In this document: one piece after another, positions 20,312-32,705 of the stretch
Position numbering within the stretch: position 1 is the first letter of the stretch
How the letters are laid out: every line of letters begins with the position of its first letter
Assembly: GCA_030248225.1 (NCBI GenBank)
Contig: JASANE010024933.1
Span: forward strand, 1-64,000
DNA length: 64,000 nt
Source: Trileptium ribeirensis
Lineage: Eukaryota; Nematoda; Enoplea; Enoplida; Thoracostomopsidae
Direction: 5' to 3'
Notes under the pieces: model-generated
What the model saw: only the letters and a program-made list of their open reading frames with translations
Database searches by the model: none
Told to the model about the DNA's origin: nothing
Translations under genes and position numbers: made by a program

Positions 20312-21356
20312 TTAGAAGACTGTGCGGGGGTGGGGGGAGGCTTTATTGTCATCGAGTGGCTTCCATAGAGGAGGGGCATGAATCGGGGCACGAGTATGAA
20401 CACGGCTATGCGGTGAAGGTCAAGGCATGATTTCATTACTGAAACTACTATGGTACAAGTCATTACGCAGCGATGGATCACCAATTACTCTAATGCATGA
20501 GTAAACTTAAGCTGCGCCCCTTGCCATCCTCTTTTGACAAAAGCGATTACCATTCAGTTGTTCACTGAACACAAATTTCTTTTTTGCGTTAAAGAACAGA
20601 AATTAGTCCGTTTCATATTCCATACATAATAATTTGAAAATGTTCGCGAGCACATTGGTGTTAAAGTACAGGGGCCGAATTGCATTCGCAAATGGCGTTA
20701 TGGAACAGAAAAATGTCGAAATTGGATACGGCTATTGAATTCCGAGATTTGTTCGCTAACAAAGTTTTGTATATGGTGTTAAAAGAGGATGGTTGGGGGC
20801 GCATCTTAAGTTTACTCTTGCATAAAGCCAGCAACCGAGTACTAGTGATCGTTGCATTACAAGCGAGGTACCAACATATTAGTCAGATACAAGAACACCG
20901 TCCGGCGTGCCTTCCTTGCTCATTAAATCCTGACTAACATCCTTATCGAGTCTCTTGCAACGTCTCGTCCTCCAAACAAACTTTTGCACTAATTTCGAAT
21001 TGCTTATGTCACAGTGTCTCCATTTCTCCAGCCGCGGGTCGGGTATCCCGAGTCCCTGAAATTCACGTGGGATTAGCACGCGTGCGCGATTTCTTAGGCG
21101 ACCAATGTGGCTGTTCTAGTCGTTTCGAGTGAGCGTTTGCGCCTATTCCATAGTCGGGACCAGGTTTGCACCGTGGGGCGCGTTTGGGTCCTAGCGTGCA
21201 GGGAACACGGGGCGTTTCGCCCTCGGACGCCTCCGCGTCCCTTTTTTTGCTGTTGGATCTTTGCTTGGTTCTTTGCCCTTTTCTTTTCCTTGGTTTCCTT
21301 TGTCTTCGTTTTCTTTCCTAGCCTCTCTTTATCGAACTCATCCTATTGCCTTAATA

Positions 21357-21416
21357 CACTGTACACATCGAAATTGTACAGTGGCTCGACTGCACTATCG
21401 AGATTGTGCAGTCGAG
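21357..21416. repeat. Paired homologous hairpins in the 5' LTR
   Basis: Same two tandem hairpins as at 951-1010, with all stem bases preserved. On the minus strand they precede a purine-rich tract of about 90 nt (plus-strand pyrimidine tract 21239-21330). Confidence 0.85.
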
Positions 21417-23010
21417 TTATCATCAAAATTTTACTAAAATTTCTCGCAACTCGGTAGTCGAGTGGTTAGTACTGAATTTTCTGCAGCGGGCTTAATTTCC
21501 CCGTGCAGGATCGAAACTCAACAAGGGAAAATGAAATAGGAGAGAGACAAAAATTGTGAAAAAGCTAAATCGGGGCATACATAGTACATAGCCTAACGGG
21601 CAACCAAAGACAAAATAGAAAAATGCTTAAACTCAGCGATCAAATCGCTCCAAAAGGAAAAAGGGGTTTTGCACTTGCTCGGTTTGGGGTCAAAATGATT
21701 CGCGAGAGGCCGCGATTTTCTTTTGTTTGAGTTGGGATATTGAGGTTTTATTTCGGGCGTGGGGGTAATGTAGCGTATCTCCACAAGTCAACCTTAACCG
21801 GAAGCGGCAACTGACTAGGTTGTCAGTTCATTTTAGGGGAAAGCCCTGTTCCTCGATCGAATTGTGAAACTTAACCACGGGCGTGTGGTATGGTGAACAT
21901 TGGTAATTTTGATAGCTTGGCAAGGGTGTTACCAGCAGACGGCATTTTATCGTCGTGACTTTACCTGGTTGCTGACACGCGGCGTCCCGCGGGACGGTCG
22001 GGATCTCGGGCAGTCTAGGTTACTTTAAACGAGGCTCTTTCAGTCTTTAATAATGCACAAAAACGATCATCCTAACAAATCGAGAGTATACCTCGAATCC
22101 GTCAATGGTGAGTAAAGTTGCTCCTTACGGAGTGCCAAGACCTTATGCTCAAGCTGAAATCACTTAGAATTTGCTTAGTCTTTTATATTTCCCAAATTTA
22201 CTTAACTCAAATTGAGAAACGAAATTTTGGTGCTTCCTAAAACCCGACAGAGGCTAGTCCCCTGTCCCTATCTGCAAAGTCAGTTCGCACTCAAGCAGCG
22301 GCATGAGTGTCGAACAGTCCACTAAGCTATAAATTTGTAAACCAGAAACGTGAATAAATAAGCCCGTCCCTATGACTAGTCGGGAAAAGTTTACCGTGGT
22401 CAGCTCAGGAAAAATTCAACTACCCTAACTCAAGAGCAACACATCATGTAAAACGTGGACGAGAAGCGTCCATTTTGATTTGCCTTACCTATGACCACGG
22501 GGAATCAGAATGACTTCAACTGGTGTGTTCACAATTCAGCAACCCCCGTGCTATCGCTCAAACTGCCCAAACGGAACTCGACCCGAGGAGGTTTGTCAAA
22601 AAACTTGTAAATATGTAGCAAGTCGGAGTGAAAATTGAGACGTCCGACGACGGGCGTCAGGTCAACCTACAGGGTGTTAGATCGTACTACGGCGTACTAA
22701 GTTTTGACGGTCCGTTACATTTCAATCTGGGGAAAATAAACCCCCATGCACCTGGTTCTCATGACTTACAATATTCGATCCGGGACAGCTATTGCTAATC
22801 CCCTTCCGCGACACGGAAGATGTCTACGCGGGTTCTCCGGCGGTCGAGTCCCATTCCAAGCGCAAAACAAAGAGAAAAGCACGAAAGAGCAAAGTAAATT
22901 GCGAAATCAATACTAAAATAATTATTGCGTCGGAGCCGGTCAGTAAAGTCGACCGAAATCCACGCTGCCGAAGTCGAACTGATTCCAAGAGGCGACGCGA
23001 TAGTCGTCGC

Positions 23011-24440
23011 TTCAAAATTTTCAGCTATGTTGAAGGATGGCGATTTTGTCGCCATCCAATCGGAGAGGATCTTTTAACGCCCACTTTTTCGAGTTCAAAC
23101 CCGGGCGCCCAATCGAAAAATTCCCAAGATTTAGATTTTGACAGCTATCGTAAACCCTGGGTCCCCTTTAGAGAGAGTCGGCTTCAATCGAAATCGCCGA
23201 CATCAAATTTGAACCCTCCGAATACTCGGAGGTCGACCATCTGTGAGTTTTCTCCCAAAATCTCAGATTTTTCCCCATCTGAATTCCCAAATTCTTGTCA
23301 GAAACTTATCCAGAATCCATTACTCAGATCTTTTAAACCTCTTACCTAACTTAGATTGGTCGTTAGCCCCCAAATGTCCCACGAAAACGGTTAAATCACC
23401 CGCCAAATTTTAAATTTCAAAATCAAGTTTGGTGCATTAACATGCTTGAAGTAAGCTGGAATCTATCTTTTTGGTGTTCTTGTCCTCATCCATCAAATTT
23501 CCCCCAGCTAACTCGCCTATTTAAAGCCAAATTTCTGCTATTTAGCGAGTTAGCTGCCTCATCCATCACCTAATTAAGCGTATTTAGAGACCATCTGGGG
23601 CTAAATCCTACTGCTAAACCCATGGGTAAACGTGCAAACATTGCACGTTTACATGTCGGCTTATAAGATAAAGCCAAACATTCCTAAAATTCCTAGGTGA
23701 CAGCTTTTCGAATATCTCGACAGGACATCTTTAGACGTCCCGAAGGGAGGTAACCGAAGGCAGGAATGAGCTGATTTCGCTGCCTGGGGTGCAGCCCATT
23801 CCCTTATGTCCGTTGAGCTATCGGGGGTCCTATTCAGGGACTCCCGGAGCCCACCGGAGGGCCCTAAACCTACTCCCCGTCCTTCATAGTCCTATGCGTC
23901 CAGTCCGTCCGTAAAACTTACAAATTTAGCAGAATTTTATACGTCCGTCCTCGGTTGTCCTGTTTTTTGTCATGTCCTTATGTACTATATATATCTAAAT
24001 ATATACACATACATACATGTACACAATACTCATGAACACATAAACACACTACACATGAGACACACAGGCGACCTGAGCGACAGAAAGGTCGCTCAAGTTC
24101 ACACTAGAAACACGCAGAACCACCACAACAACAACAACATCAGCACAACCACACAGCAACCACAACAACAACGACACACACACATACACACAATATGTAT
24201 GTACACCACGGCGACAGCAGCAACGACAACCGACCAAAGAAGTCGGTTAGAGAGAGTGAAAAAGAAAAAGGAAAAACGCAAAGGAAAGGGCACGGGAAGG
24301 GAGTCGGGACAGGGGTTCCCGAGGGAATTTCGAGGGGCTGGGGCGAAATTCGGTCCCAGGACGAAGAACGGGGCAGAACGATACCAAACACGAGGGGGGT
24401 AGACGCAGTGGTGGGTCGGGACCCACTTCTGGGTTCCGAC
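23011..24440. other. Non-coding DNA flanking the retroelement
   Basis: No convincing gene. It contains a perfect 11-bp hairpin (23626-23652) and a CA-rich low-complexity stretch (about 23990-24200), followed by a purine-rich stretch (24240-24400). The ORFs here are by-products of biased composition. Confidence 0.5.
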
Positions 24441-25110
24441 ACATATTAGTATACAGGGTTTCAGCGGGCTCTCCCGCTCTAACGATTGGGCGGAGCGACG
24501 CCCGCCGGGCATCGTTGAACTCGCCTTGGAAAGGCGATTCAAACGAAGGGTGTTTTCCCTGCCTTATCGGCAGCGGGTAGAGGGGCACTAAAATCACGAC
24601 TGATAAAGAGATTGTCGGTACTGGTGGGGGCACGTTGTCGGCCGTCCCGGGTTAACAGGGCGACTGACGGAGACCCGCCGGGCATCTTTGAAGATGTCTC
24701 GACGTGGCGAATGCGATGAGGGGCGTTTTGCCTACTTTTGAGTTGGGGTTAAATTTTCGATCGGACTGTACCCACTTTCAGTCGGTATGCCAAATTGGGA
24801 TCACTTTGGCAGGTTATACCGGGCTAACGAGAGGTCGGACGAAGAGCCGCTGGATATCGTTGTGCTCGCCAAAAGCAGGCGAGTAAAATGAGGGGTCGCA
24901 CGAGACTATTTGTGGTCAAGGGTCAGATACGAAGTTGGCACAAACTGACGGAGTTTTATGTTGAATTTCCGTGGTACGGTATAAAACAGGGAAATGAGTG
25001 ATATAGTAACAGGATCAATGGCCAGATCGAGACCCGCGTGGCCTCGTCAGATGCCCAGATGGGCAGACTACTTGGAAACACGCGTACTTTCACTCACTGA
25101 TCCGATGGTA
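24440..25110. repeat. Degenerate ~180-bp tandem repeats
   Basis: Four divergent copies of a GC-rich core resembling GAGACCCGCCGGGCATC, followed by a CTCGCC-like and a GAGGGGCG-like segment, near 24505, 24675, 24855 and 25040. Spacing is about 170-185 bp. Confidence 0.5.
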
Positions 25111-25234
25111 ACCAGAAAAACCAGTTGTTAGTATGGTGGTCAGGTAATTTTGGGCGTCAAAGGATGTTATAAAAGAAGGGTTTTGATACGGTGGGGCGAA
25201 AAACAGACACACCGAGTCACGAAGGTCACGCAAT

Positions 25235-25237
<3 letters not shown>

Positions 25238-25276
<39 letters not shown>
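25238..25276. repeat. (AC)/(AT)n microsatellite
   Basis: A CACACA run passing into an uninterrupted AT dinucleotide run. Confidence 0.9.
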
Positions 25277-25279
<3 letters not shown>

Positions 25280-27147
25280 TAACTATATTTCCATATAAGC
25301 CTAGGTTATGTCCACTCGGAACCATGGTCTCCAGCCAAACCTAGCGTAAGTATTGACTGTTAATTAAATGTTCACCTGTTCGTCCCTAGAATATCTCAGG
25401 AGATCCTCCAGCAATTTGCGATGTTTCGAGCTCGTTCGAAATCCCGATAAATCCTCCACCGAAAAGTACTCGGGACATTTTCGGTAAATCTGAACCGTTG
25501 GACGGTTACGGGCCAATAAACAGGCCCGAGGTCCGTTATTTCCGAATAATCGGAAACTACCGTAACCCATTTGTTTCAGCTTACTTTTGCGACCATTAAG
25601 CTATAGTTTGGTCGAACCAAGTAAAATTGATAGTCTTGATTTGGATGACTTTCCGACCCCTTAAATTGTCAAAGGCCTCCTATTCCCGGACGGTCGAAAT
25701 TTTAAAGTTTCAATAGGGAAACAGATGTTGTTGGTCGAGTTCCGTTCGGGTTTTCTGTCCAAACTGGTCAAAGATTCTCGTAACCTCCGTATCCTCTTAA
25801 ACTTGACCAGCTAACCTATCACAATTCCTCTGGGCTCGCATGAGCCTGTCCAATGATATACAATCAGGCAATAAACCATGCAATGGCAAAGGTTATATAA
25901 ATGGCAAAACATAATAAAGGCAAAATGTGTGTACAATACAACAATACGCAACGTAATTATCGACCACCATGGCACCATGCAACACATGAAGACTATATTC
26001 CCTTAAACTTTGCCTGGTTCCGTTTGAGGTACGTTTAAGCACTTCCGACGCCGAAATCCTCTAAAATGAACGTAACGGGCCGGAACGATCCTGTTACATA
26101 TGAAGTCATTAACTATGGTGTCTGAATTTATTAATACATTTTGCTGACGATGACATGGAAATCATACACATGAAGTGCAGATAACACATCAGACATACAC
26201 CATTTTCAAAAATTCCAAGGTTTATTAGTTCTTCACCAAACCAATACCATCCTACTGCAGTTGCGCATTGCCATATTAAAATACCATCCATTGCGATCAA
26301 AATATTAAAATGTTACCCGAACATGTATGCTGTCAAAGATATCATATAATGGATAGTGGCAGAGACACCTGCAGTGGACAAAATTTCCCTATGGCGGGTT
26401 TATATGTAAACGCAGTATTATGCTGTATCATATACGTAAAAAAGTCTATGAGGCATGACTATTTATATGTCGTTTCTTGATTTATTTCCGTCGATAACAA
26501 TCAATATATTTTTTATTTTCGTATACAATGACATTAGCTTGTCCACAAAACTTGTCACCATTTGTTTATCTTCGTTAGATAGATATTTTAAATATCAGAT
26601 ACTATTATACCGCGATTACTAATGTATTTTTATAGCAAAAATCGCACGCTCCAACGATTATTATAAAAAAAATTCAAAAATGAAACGTTTGCTTCTTTAG
26701 TAGTATGCTTCAAAGACGCTGCGTTAATGTATAACTACTGACAGCTAATCCATGTTATTTCTAATACCGATAGCAAAACACATAGTTGGGGCTAAGTAAT
26801 AAATATATTTTGTTGAATTTGAACAAGATTCGCTCAAATTCGGTCGATAGTTTGCTTAAGAGATACTATAGGATTAACAGATACTAAAACGATGCATAAG
26901 ACAATTTGTCTAATTCTTTATATTAAGACATGTCAAGACATATATATTTCTTTTATAAAGCCAAAACTTTCCACAAGTCAAATTGGAAGCTTTTAGATTT
27001 ACAAATATTTTGATTAAATTAAACAGATTCAAGAATTTTTTAAAAATATTTGCAGTGATTATCTTCATGAAACAAGTATACTCACTCAGGTTGTTTAATA
27101 TGATTACGTGAACATTTGTACAATATATCCTTTAAACTCTTATTCCT
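25277..27147. other. Intergenic, no gene seen
   Basis: The sequence passes from about 50 percent GC to AT-rich near 25870. I see no coding pattern or clear RNA gene. Confidence 0.5.
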
Positions 27148-27664
27148 GACAAATTTTTTTTTCGATTTTTTGAGGTCCCAATGGTCCTCCCTTGGTGACC
27201 CAAATTTTTTTTCGTCGGAATATGGTCATGTTGGGCACTTTTTGACTCGGCTTGATGAGACAAACCGTCTGGTGTGCAATTTATTGTAAAAAGTTATGGG
27301 GGCCTAAATAACCCTGATGGGCCGTACGTTATCACGCTAGAAAAAAGAACAGCTTAGAACGAGCGGGGGTTCGGGGCGGTAGCCCATAGCTTAAGCTTAG
27401 TGTATGTCTCATATAAAGAACTTAGCATAGGCTAAGACTAAGGCTTAGCATACCCAGAACGGCATGGCCGGTATTTTATTTCTGCCCCTCAGGGTAATTT
27501 GGGCCATCATAACGTTCTAACAGTGGGTTAGATTCAGTTAATTACACACCAGTCGATTTGTCTCATCAAGCTTAGTCGAACGGTACCCAACAGGACCATA
27601 TTCCGAAGAAAAAAATTTTTGGGTTCCCATTGGGACCTCAAAAAATCAAATAAAAAAATTTGTC
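27148..27664. mobile_element. Fold-back MITE-like element 1
   Basis: Imperfect terminal inverted arms of about 130 bp (27148-27280 and 27538-27664), starting with GACAAATTTTTTT and containing GATTTTTTGAGGTCCCAA. About 250 bp of non-coding centre lies between them. No target duplication is evident. It is a non-autonomous element downstream of the transporter gene. Confidence 0.75.
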
Positions 27665-28853
27665 TGGCATATGGGTAAAATGGCTATTTTCTGAACCAGC
27701 TCATCGAGCTGAATAGTTTGATACCAAAATTTTACATTTATATTCAAAATTGACGAAATTCCGGCTGGGAGATAACCGAAAAGACCCAGCTATTGTGCTC
27801 AATGCTTAGAAATCGTCGAAAAGCGAGCAAATAACAAACATAACAAGCGCAAACTATACACTGAATTGAACGTAGTCCAGCTCAACAACGGTAGAAAACT
27901 ATGAATAGGGAATTCATGATCAATCCCTGCGTATTTATTAATCTGGCTGGATGGGTACATGGTTGTATCTGCCTACAAACAAATACATTGTTTCATGTTC
28001 AGAAAAAGCTTCCGCGACCTGGAACCTCGGACCGTTAAATATCATACTATGCGCTTCAAAATATAAAAACGTTTGAAGAAAATTGTATTTTATTTTAGAG
28101 GAATAAAATTCCGCACAGTGAAAAATTACTGCTTTAGGCTAAATATGATTTCGTCGTGGTGAAAATTTCTTAGCCTGCACAACCCCCTTTTTTACACATG
28201 CAAAGACGATCGCTGGTACTTATACAACTGTGTTGTGGCGCAACAGTTGACATTAAAGTGTTAGTGAATCATTTTAATCGAAACCACTGGACTGCTACAT
28301 TACCCTCATATTTTTATTTATATATAGAATTTTTATAATTGCTGCATAAAATATGCTGCATATGTTTGCCTTTACTCTTATCAACTAAAATTGTGTTAAT
28401 TTTAATTCCCAGATATATAGATCGCTCATGAAATGATCGATCATGAACGTATGCATGTCAGCATGTACCGGAATTACCACTTACGGGGAAACACTACCGT
28501 TGTTTGTTCAATGGCTTGCTCGAGATCGTTATATAAATGCTAATTTCCTTTCTTTGATGTGTTGCTTATATTTGGAAATGCTTAATTTGTCATTTAACAC
28601 AATCCTTTCAAAAATAGTAAGAGGCAAAACACACTATATCTATTAGCTATCGACTATTGAAGTGATTCTGATGTTTGTGAAAAAATGAATATAAGAAATT
28701 ACTCAACTAACAATGGAAATGTAAAATGAATACAATAAAATCAAATATATAACTCTATCTACATATCTTACACATTTTTACGCTTATTTGAAGCTATAAC
28801 ATGAACATTTAGTAGCAAAATTACTACCAGCGGCAATAAAAACATTAAGTTTC
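27665..28853. other. 3' flank of the transporter gene
   Basis: AT-rich, no gene seen. A 3' UTR of the minus-strand transporter gene would lie in its upper part. Confidence 0.5.
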
Positions 28854-29017
28854 CTATGTTTTTGTACAGCTTTTCTTTAATGACGCACGATGCCGTTGTC
28901 TTCGTTTTTGGGATCGTCGATATGCGATTGGAAATAGCATTAGTCCACTAATAATAAGTACAATACCGGCGAATACGAACGAAAAATTGTGACTATGAGT
29001 GGTGTCGACAATTAGTC
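28854..29017 (-). CDS. SLC16-like gene, last coding exon
   Basis: 164 bp, acceptor AATTTTAG|GACT, ending in TAG. It encodes the last transmembrane helix (FAGIVLIISGLMLFPIAY) and a short basic C-terminal tail (RRSQKRRQRHR). Confidence 0.85.
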
Positions 29018-30680
29018 CTAAAATTATAATGTCCAGTCTATTTTCGTGGCAAATGAAATCTAGATTACTAGAAATTTTTGTCATTTTATGAATCCGCATA
29101 TGCGGCCACGGTACGGATTTCATCTATATGGTATTGCTGAATGACTCTAATATTTTCATTGTTCTCTTTAGCATTTACCTCCTTCAAATTCTTACCGGTA
29201 ATCCAACAAAATTTACTGTTATTATATTGATTATACACATAAAATTTGACGCATAATCATTCGACAAGACGTGAAGGCCATTTAGCTTCCGCGTTGTAAA
29301 TGAACAAAATTGGTTCAAACTAATAATATATTTATGTGACAGTGACATGAAAATTATGCTGCCAGTGGAATCAAAAACCACGAATTATCCTCTTTATTTC
29401 CGATATTTTGGGAACCATGTGTCCAATGTGGTCAACCCCAGCTGCAGTATCATACACCTTTATCAAAGGTTTTACTATATACTTAGGTTGCAGATTTGAA
29501 AAACAAAATTCACACTGTATCTGCTTATTGGGACCTAAGATCCATCCTAAACTAAATTTACAATATTTCACACATCTACCTAGGTTTTATAAATTTGTGT
29601 GCATGAGTACACGTTTCTGAACGACAATGGGCTTGGTTTAAGAGATAGCAAATACTAAAATAGATAAGCTTGTACAAAAATTAAGGTTTATAGGCTTAGT
29701 ATCTATAAATCGGCATTGCCTTAGCTTCTGTAGAGGCACAGAACTGGTTTTACGATTGCTGATTTTGAAGACAGTTCAATTATTGTCGAAAACCGGTGAG
29801 TACGTTATTAGCATTTGTTAGCTAATTTGAATAGCCCGTAACTTTCGGTGTATAACCGGTGTATTCATATTCTGGCATCACAGTTGCATTTCAGTTGCCA
29901 TCGACCTCTACTCGTTATCTTGTTCCTCATATTATTTACCGCATCTTTATCGTGTTGTTGTTTGTTAATAAACATTTTGTTTGTGGTTTTCCTTACCAAA
30001 TGAAGTAAGACCAAAGGGTCTTATATTTCTTCTAAGATTCACAGGGTTTCATTGCCTTAAATATGACAGGATGAGCTTTCTATATTTACAATAAGAAGCT
30101 ATTTATGTAGAAATATGAAACAAGATTCTTACTACACAGACTGGTGTCAAAATTGAAACAAAAAATTTATTCAACTAACTAATGAAATTGGCTAATGTCC
30201 ACTTCGTCTTGCGGTACAACATGAAACAGCACACATGATCGAGCCATAATATTAGACTTCTCCCAAAAGTGCATGTTAAGTGTTGTAGGTATTATAATGC
30301 CAAATTACAACGATTGATACGTAAGTTATATTAATTGAATGGTCAAGGCAAATCGAGCTGAGCTGCTGAATATATGAGAAACAAGTCTCACATATTCAGC
30401 ATAATAGCGTTTTAAGCACAATCGAAGATTACGCATTTAACTTGTAGAATGTGAGCGCCATGCGAGTACTATCTGAAGCAGGCTGTGAGTAGCCGGTATT
30501 CATAGTTACAAAGGCTGATACTAATTAACTGAATTGTGACGGCAAATCGAGTGAAAATCTATGAAGATACTAGTAATTTCTGAGCAGCAACAATGTATAT
30601 ACTGTCATTGCGAGCAAAGAGTAGCTTTATTTTTCAAAAATTCTGTACCTATTTAAGCATATTACAAAAATCAGACTTAC
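29018..30680 (-). other. Intron 4 of the SLC16-like gene
   Basis: About 1.7 kb, AT-rich. Nothing else seen. Confidence 0.7.
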
Positions 30681-30806
30681 CTCCAATCGGAGGACCTACA
30701 ATAGCACCAAGACCTTGGAAGAACAACAGCAGGCCGAATGCATTTGTAAGGCGTTCGATACCAAGTAAATCGACTAATACCACTGAAGTCAGGCTGATGT
30801 AAGTAC
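30681..30806 (-). CDS. SLC16-like gene, coding exon 4
   Basis: 126 bp, acceptor TTTCAG|GTAC and donor GGAG|GTAAGT, phase 1. It encodes TM11 and its surroundings (VVLVDLLGIERLTNAFGLLL and GPPIG), very characteristic of SLC16 proteins. Confidence 0.88.
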
Positions 30807-32705
30807 CTGAAAGTGGGAAACGAATAGTGTTTAGTTTAGATATTCACTAAAATGTCTTGAAGAAAAACGTAAATACCGATTTCGCTTATAAATACGGCAT
30901 CGAAGCTGAAATAACAGCGCAAAAATGCTAACTTCAACGGAAATAGTATTATAAAAATTGGTAGCACAATACTAATAGGCGTTTAGTATATTTTGGCCAA
31001 TAACTACATTAAATTTCAAACGTTTGACCAAAATGGTACTCTTTCGTCCAAACCTTCAGAATAACTGTAATTTCGCCAACAGGATTGCAGTGTTAAACGT
31101 ATGTTATGCCTTCTCACCTACAGGAATTACTTAGTTAATGACATCAAGACAATGTGTTTCATAATATGATGGAATTAGAAGTTCAGAATTTGTTGTATTC
31201 GATTGAGTTATATTTTGTTCAGAATATATTAACGCCAAAGAACGCTTTCAATACTGCTTGGAAAAAGTAATTACGCAGTTTCTTAAGATATATATAAATC
31301 AATATCTCGGTGAGTACATGTAATAAATTTAGCATGTCCTGCCGAACCTTCGCCGATGCCTAGCAATGTCGAGTTCCAATGAGCGCAAAATACGAGCTGA
31401 AAAAAAGTGAGCTGCACAACAGTGCATGTAAATCCCTGCATGTACAGCAAATCGTGCTACAATTAATTTGAGATATAGTTGTAGCACTATTTTACATGAC
31501 GTACTATGTTACAACTTTTAATTTTAAAAATTAAGTATTAACTATTTTTGAATTTGAGACGAAACTTTCGGATTAAAATAATGGTGAAATTTGGTATTTC
31601 GCAATGATCCCAAAATTCTTGGCTTTTCACTCAGAGTGATAGTTTCTATTCACGGTCATGCATATCAACAATTATGAAGCTCAGCAGTTAATTGTTGCTT
31701 TGCATGGGTTTAGCAATAGTTTGTTTTTGACTATGAACAGCAAATTTACTAAATTTCAAGTGTCGAATAGCGCTATGGAGTTTATCCCTTGTCTTTAAAC
31801 TAAGGTCCGTGACCGTTTTTGAAGAGTGAAAGTTTCGAAACGAGAAGTAAAAGCTGGATCAATGCCAGTTTTAGAATGACGGTTTGGCTATATTCATCAA
31901 TAGAGTTGAGTTAATCCGGCGGTATTAGTAACTCATCGCGTACTTGGCACGACATATGATGCAAGGTCTGAGAATTGTCTAAAACAGTGTTTCAGCCTGA
32001 CGCCTGTGGTCGTAACGTTTATATACTTGACTTCTGTATAAACTAAATGTCCAATATTTCTTTAACTTAAAATTTAATGAAACCTGCTTAGGTAATGCAT
32101 GCAATATTGTCGGACATTATGTGTTAGGCAATATAATTCTTCTTCAGTTTTGTGAGGCAAAAATATTCTCGAACCGATATTTTCGAGCAAATCCATGTGA
32201 TAATTTGCGGACGACTAGATGCTTGTGTTATAGAACACTAGTTCTTGGTTCGATCCCTAAATTCTGTTTGCCACATTTATATCAAAGGTTTACGCCAGCA
32301 AACCGATATATATATATGCGACCTGCGGGACTGTGAACAAACCTTTGCTGGACAAAAAATATTTTCACAACATGCTCACTAACACGCCTCACCTACGCGG
32401 TTGTGATTTTTACATGGGTACAAGCCGCTGATACAAACTGCTGTGACACAGCTCCTTTGAAAATAAAATTCAAACTTTCTCTAAGATTTTGCCCTAATAT
32501 TTATCTTCAACACAGAAAATGCTCTTCCACTTGTACAGCAACATTGGTCTATTCATATCATGAACTTCACACAAATACTTAGTCATAAATATAACCAGAT
32601 TTTATTTCTTTCTGCTGTATTAGATGTATATATTCTCGATAATTTAGGAAAAACAAATTAAATTATAAAAAATATTCATAAATATTAGCAGTAGAATTAG
32701 CTTAC
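30807..32705 (-). other. Intron 3 of the SLC16-like gene
   Basis: About 1.9 kb, AT-rich. Nothing else seen. Confidence 0.7.

Larger units (their letters stand above)
1..23010 (-). mobile_element. Giant Ty3/Gypsy-type LTR retroelement, degraded, env between gag and pol
   Basis: Two long near-identical direct repeats (1-2602 and 20074-23010) flank about 17.5 kb of retroviral-type coding DNA on the minus strand. In element order the internal region holds Gag, an envelope-like glycoprotein, aspartic protease, reverse transcriptase, RNase H, integrase and a tail ending in a GDSL/SGNH-like ORF. The left LTR runs off the window, so total length exceeds 23 kb. Frameshifts or in-frame stops occur in env, protease, RNase H, integrase and the tail, so this copy cannot be autonomous. 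The two LTRs differ at scattered single bases and by one 332-bp gap, so the insertion is neither brand new nor very old. Family assignment rests on the RT YIDD box, integrase HHCC and D,D35E motifs and a GPY/F module in the canonical RT-RH-IN order of Ty3/Gypsy. Confidence 0.9.
20074..23010 (-). repeat. 5' LTR (minimum extent)
   Basis: This is the right-hand copy of the long repeat, upstream of gag on the minus strand and therefore the 5' LTR. Its 5' end is near 23010. Its 3' end cannot be fixed because the matching left copy leaves the window, so the LTR is at least 2.9 kb and may extend toward 18 kb. A minus-strand AATAAA lies at 20035-20040, a plausible polyadenylation signal. I could not identify a convincing primer binding site. 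Confidence 0.85.

Noticed and set aside
24049..24633. Minus-strand Val/Cys-rich and Phe-rich ORFs
   Set aside because: Generated by CA and GA low-complexity DNA.
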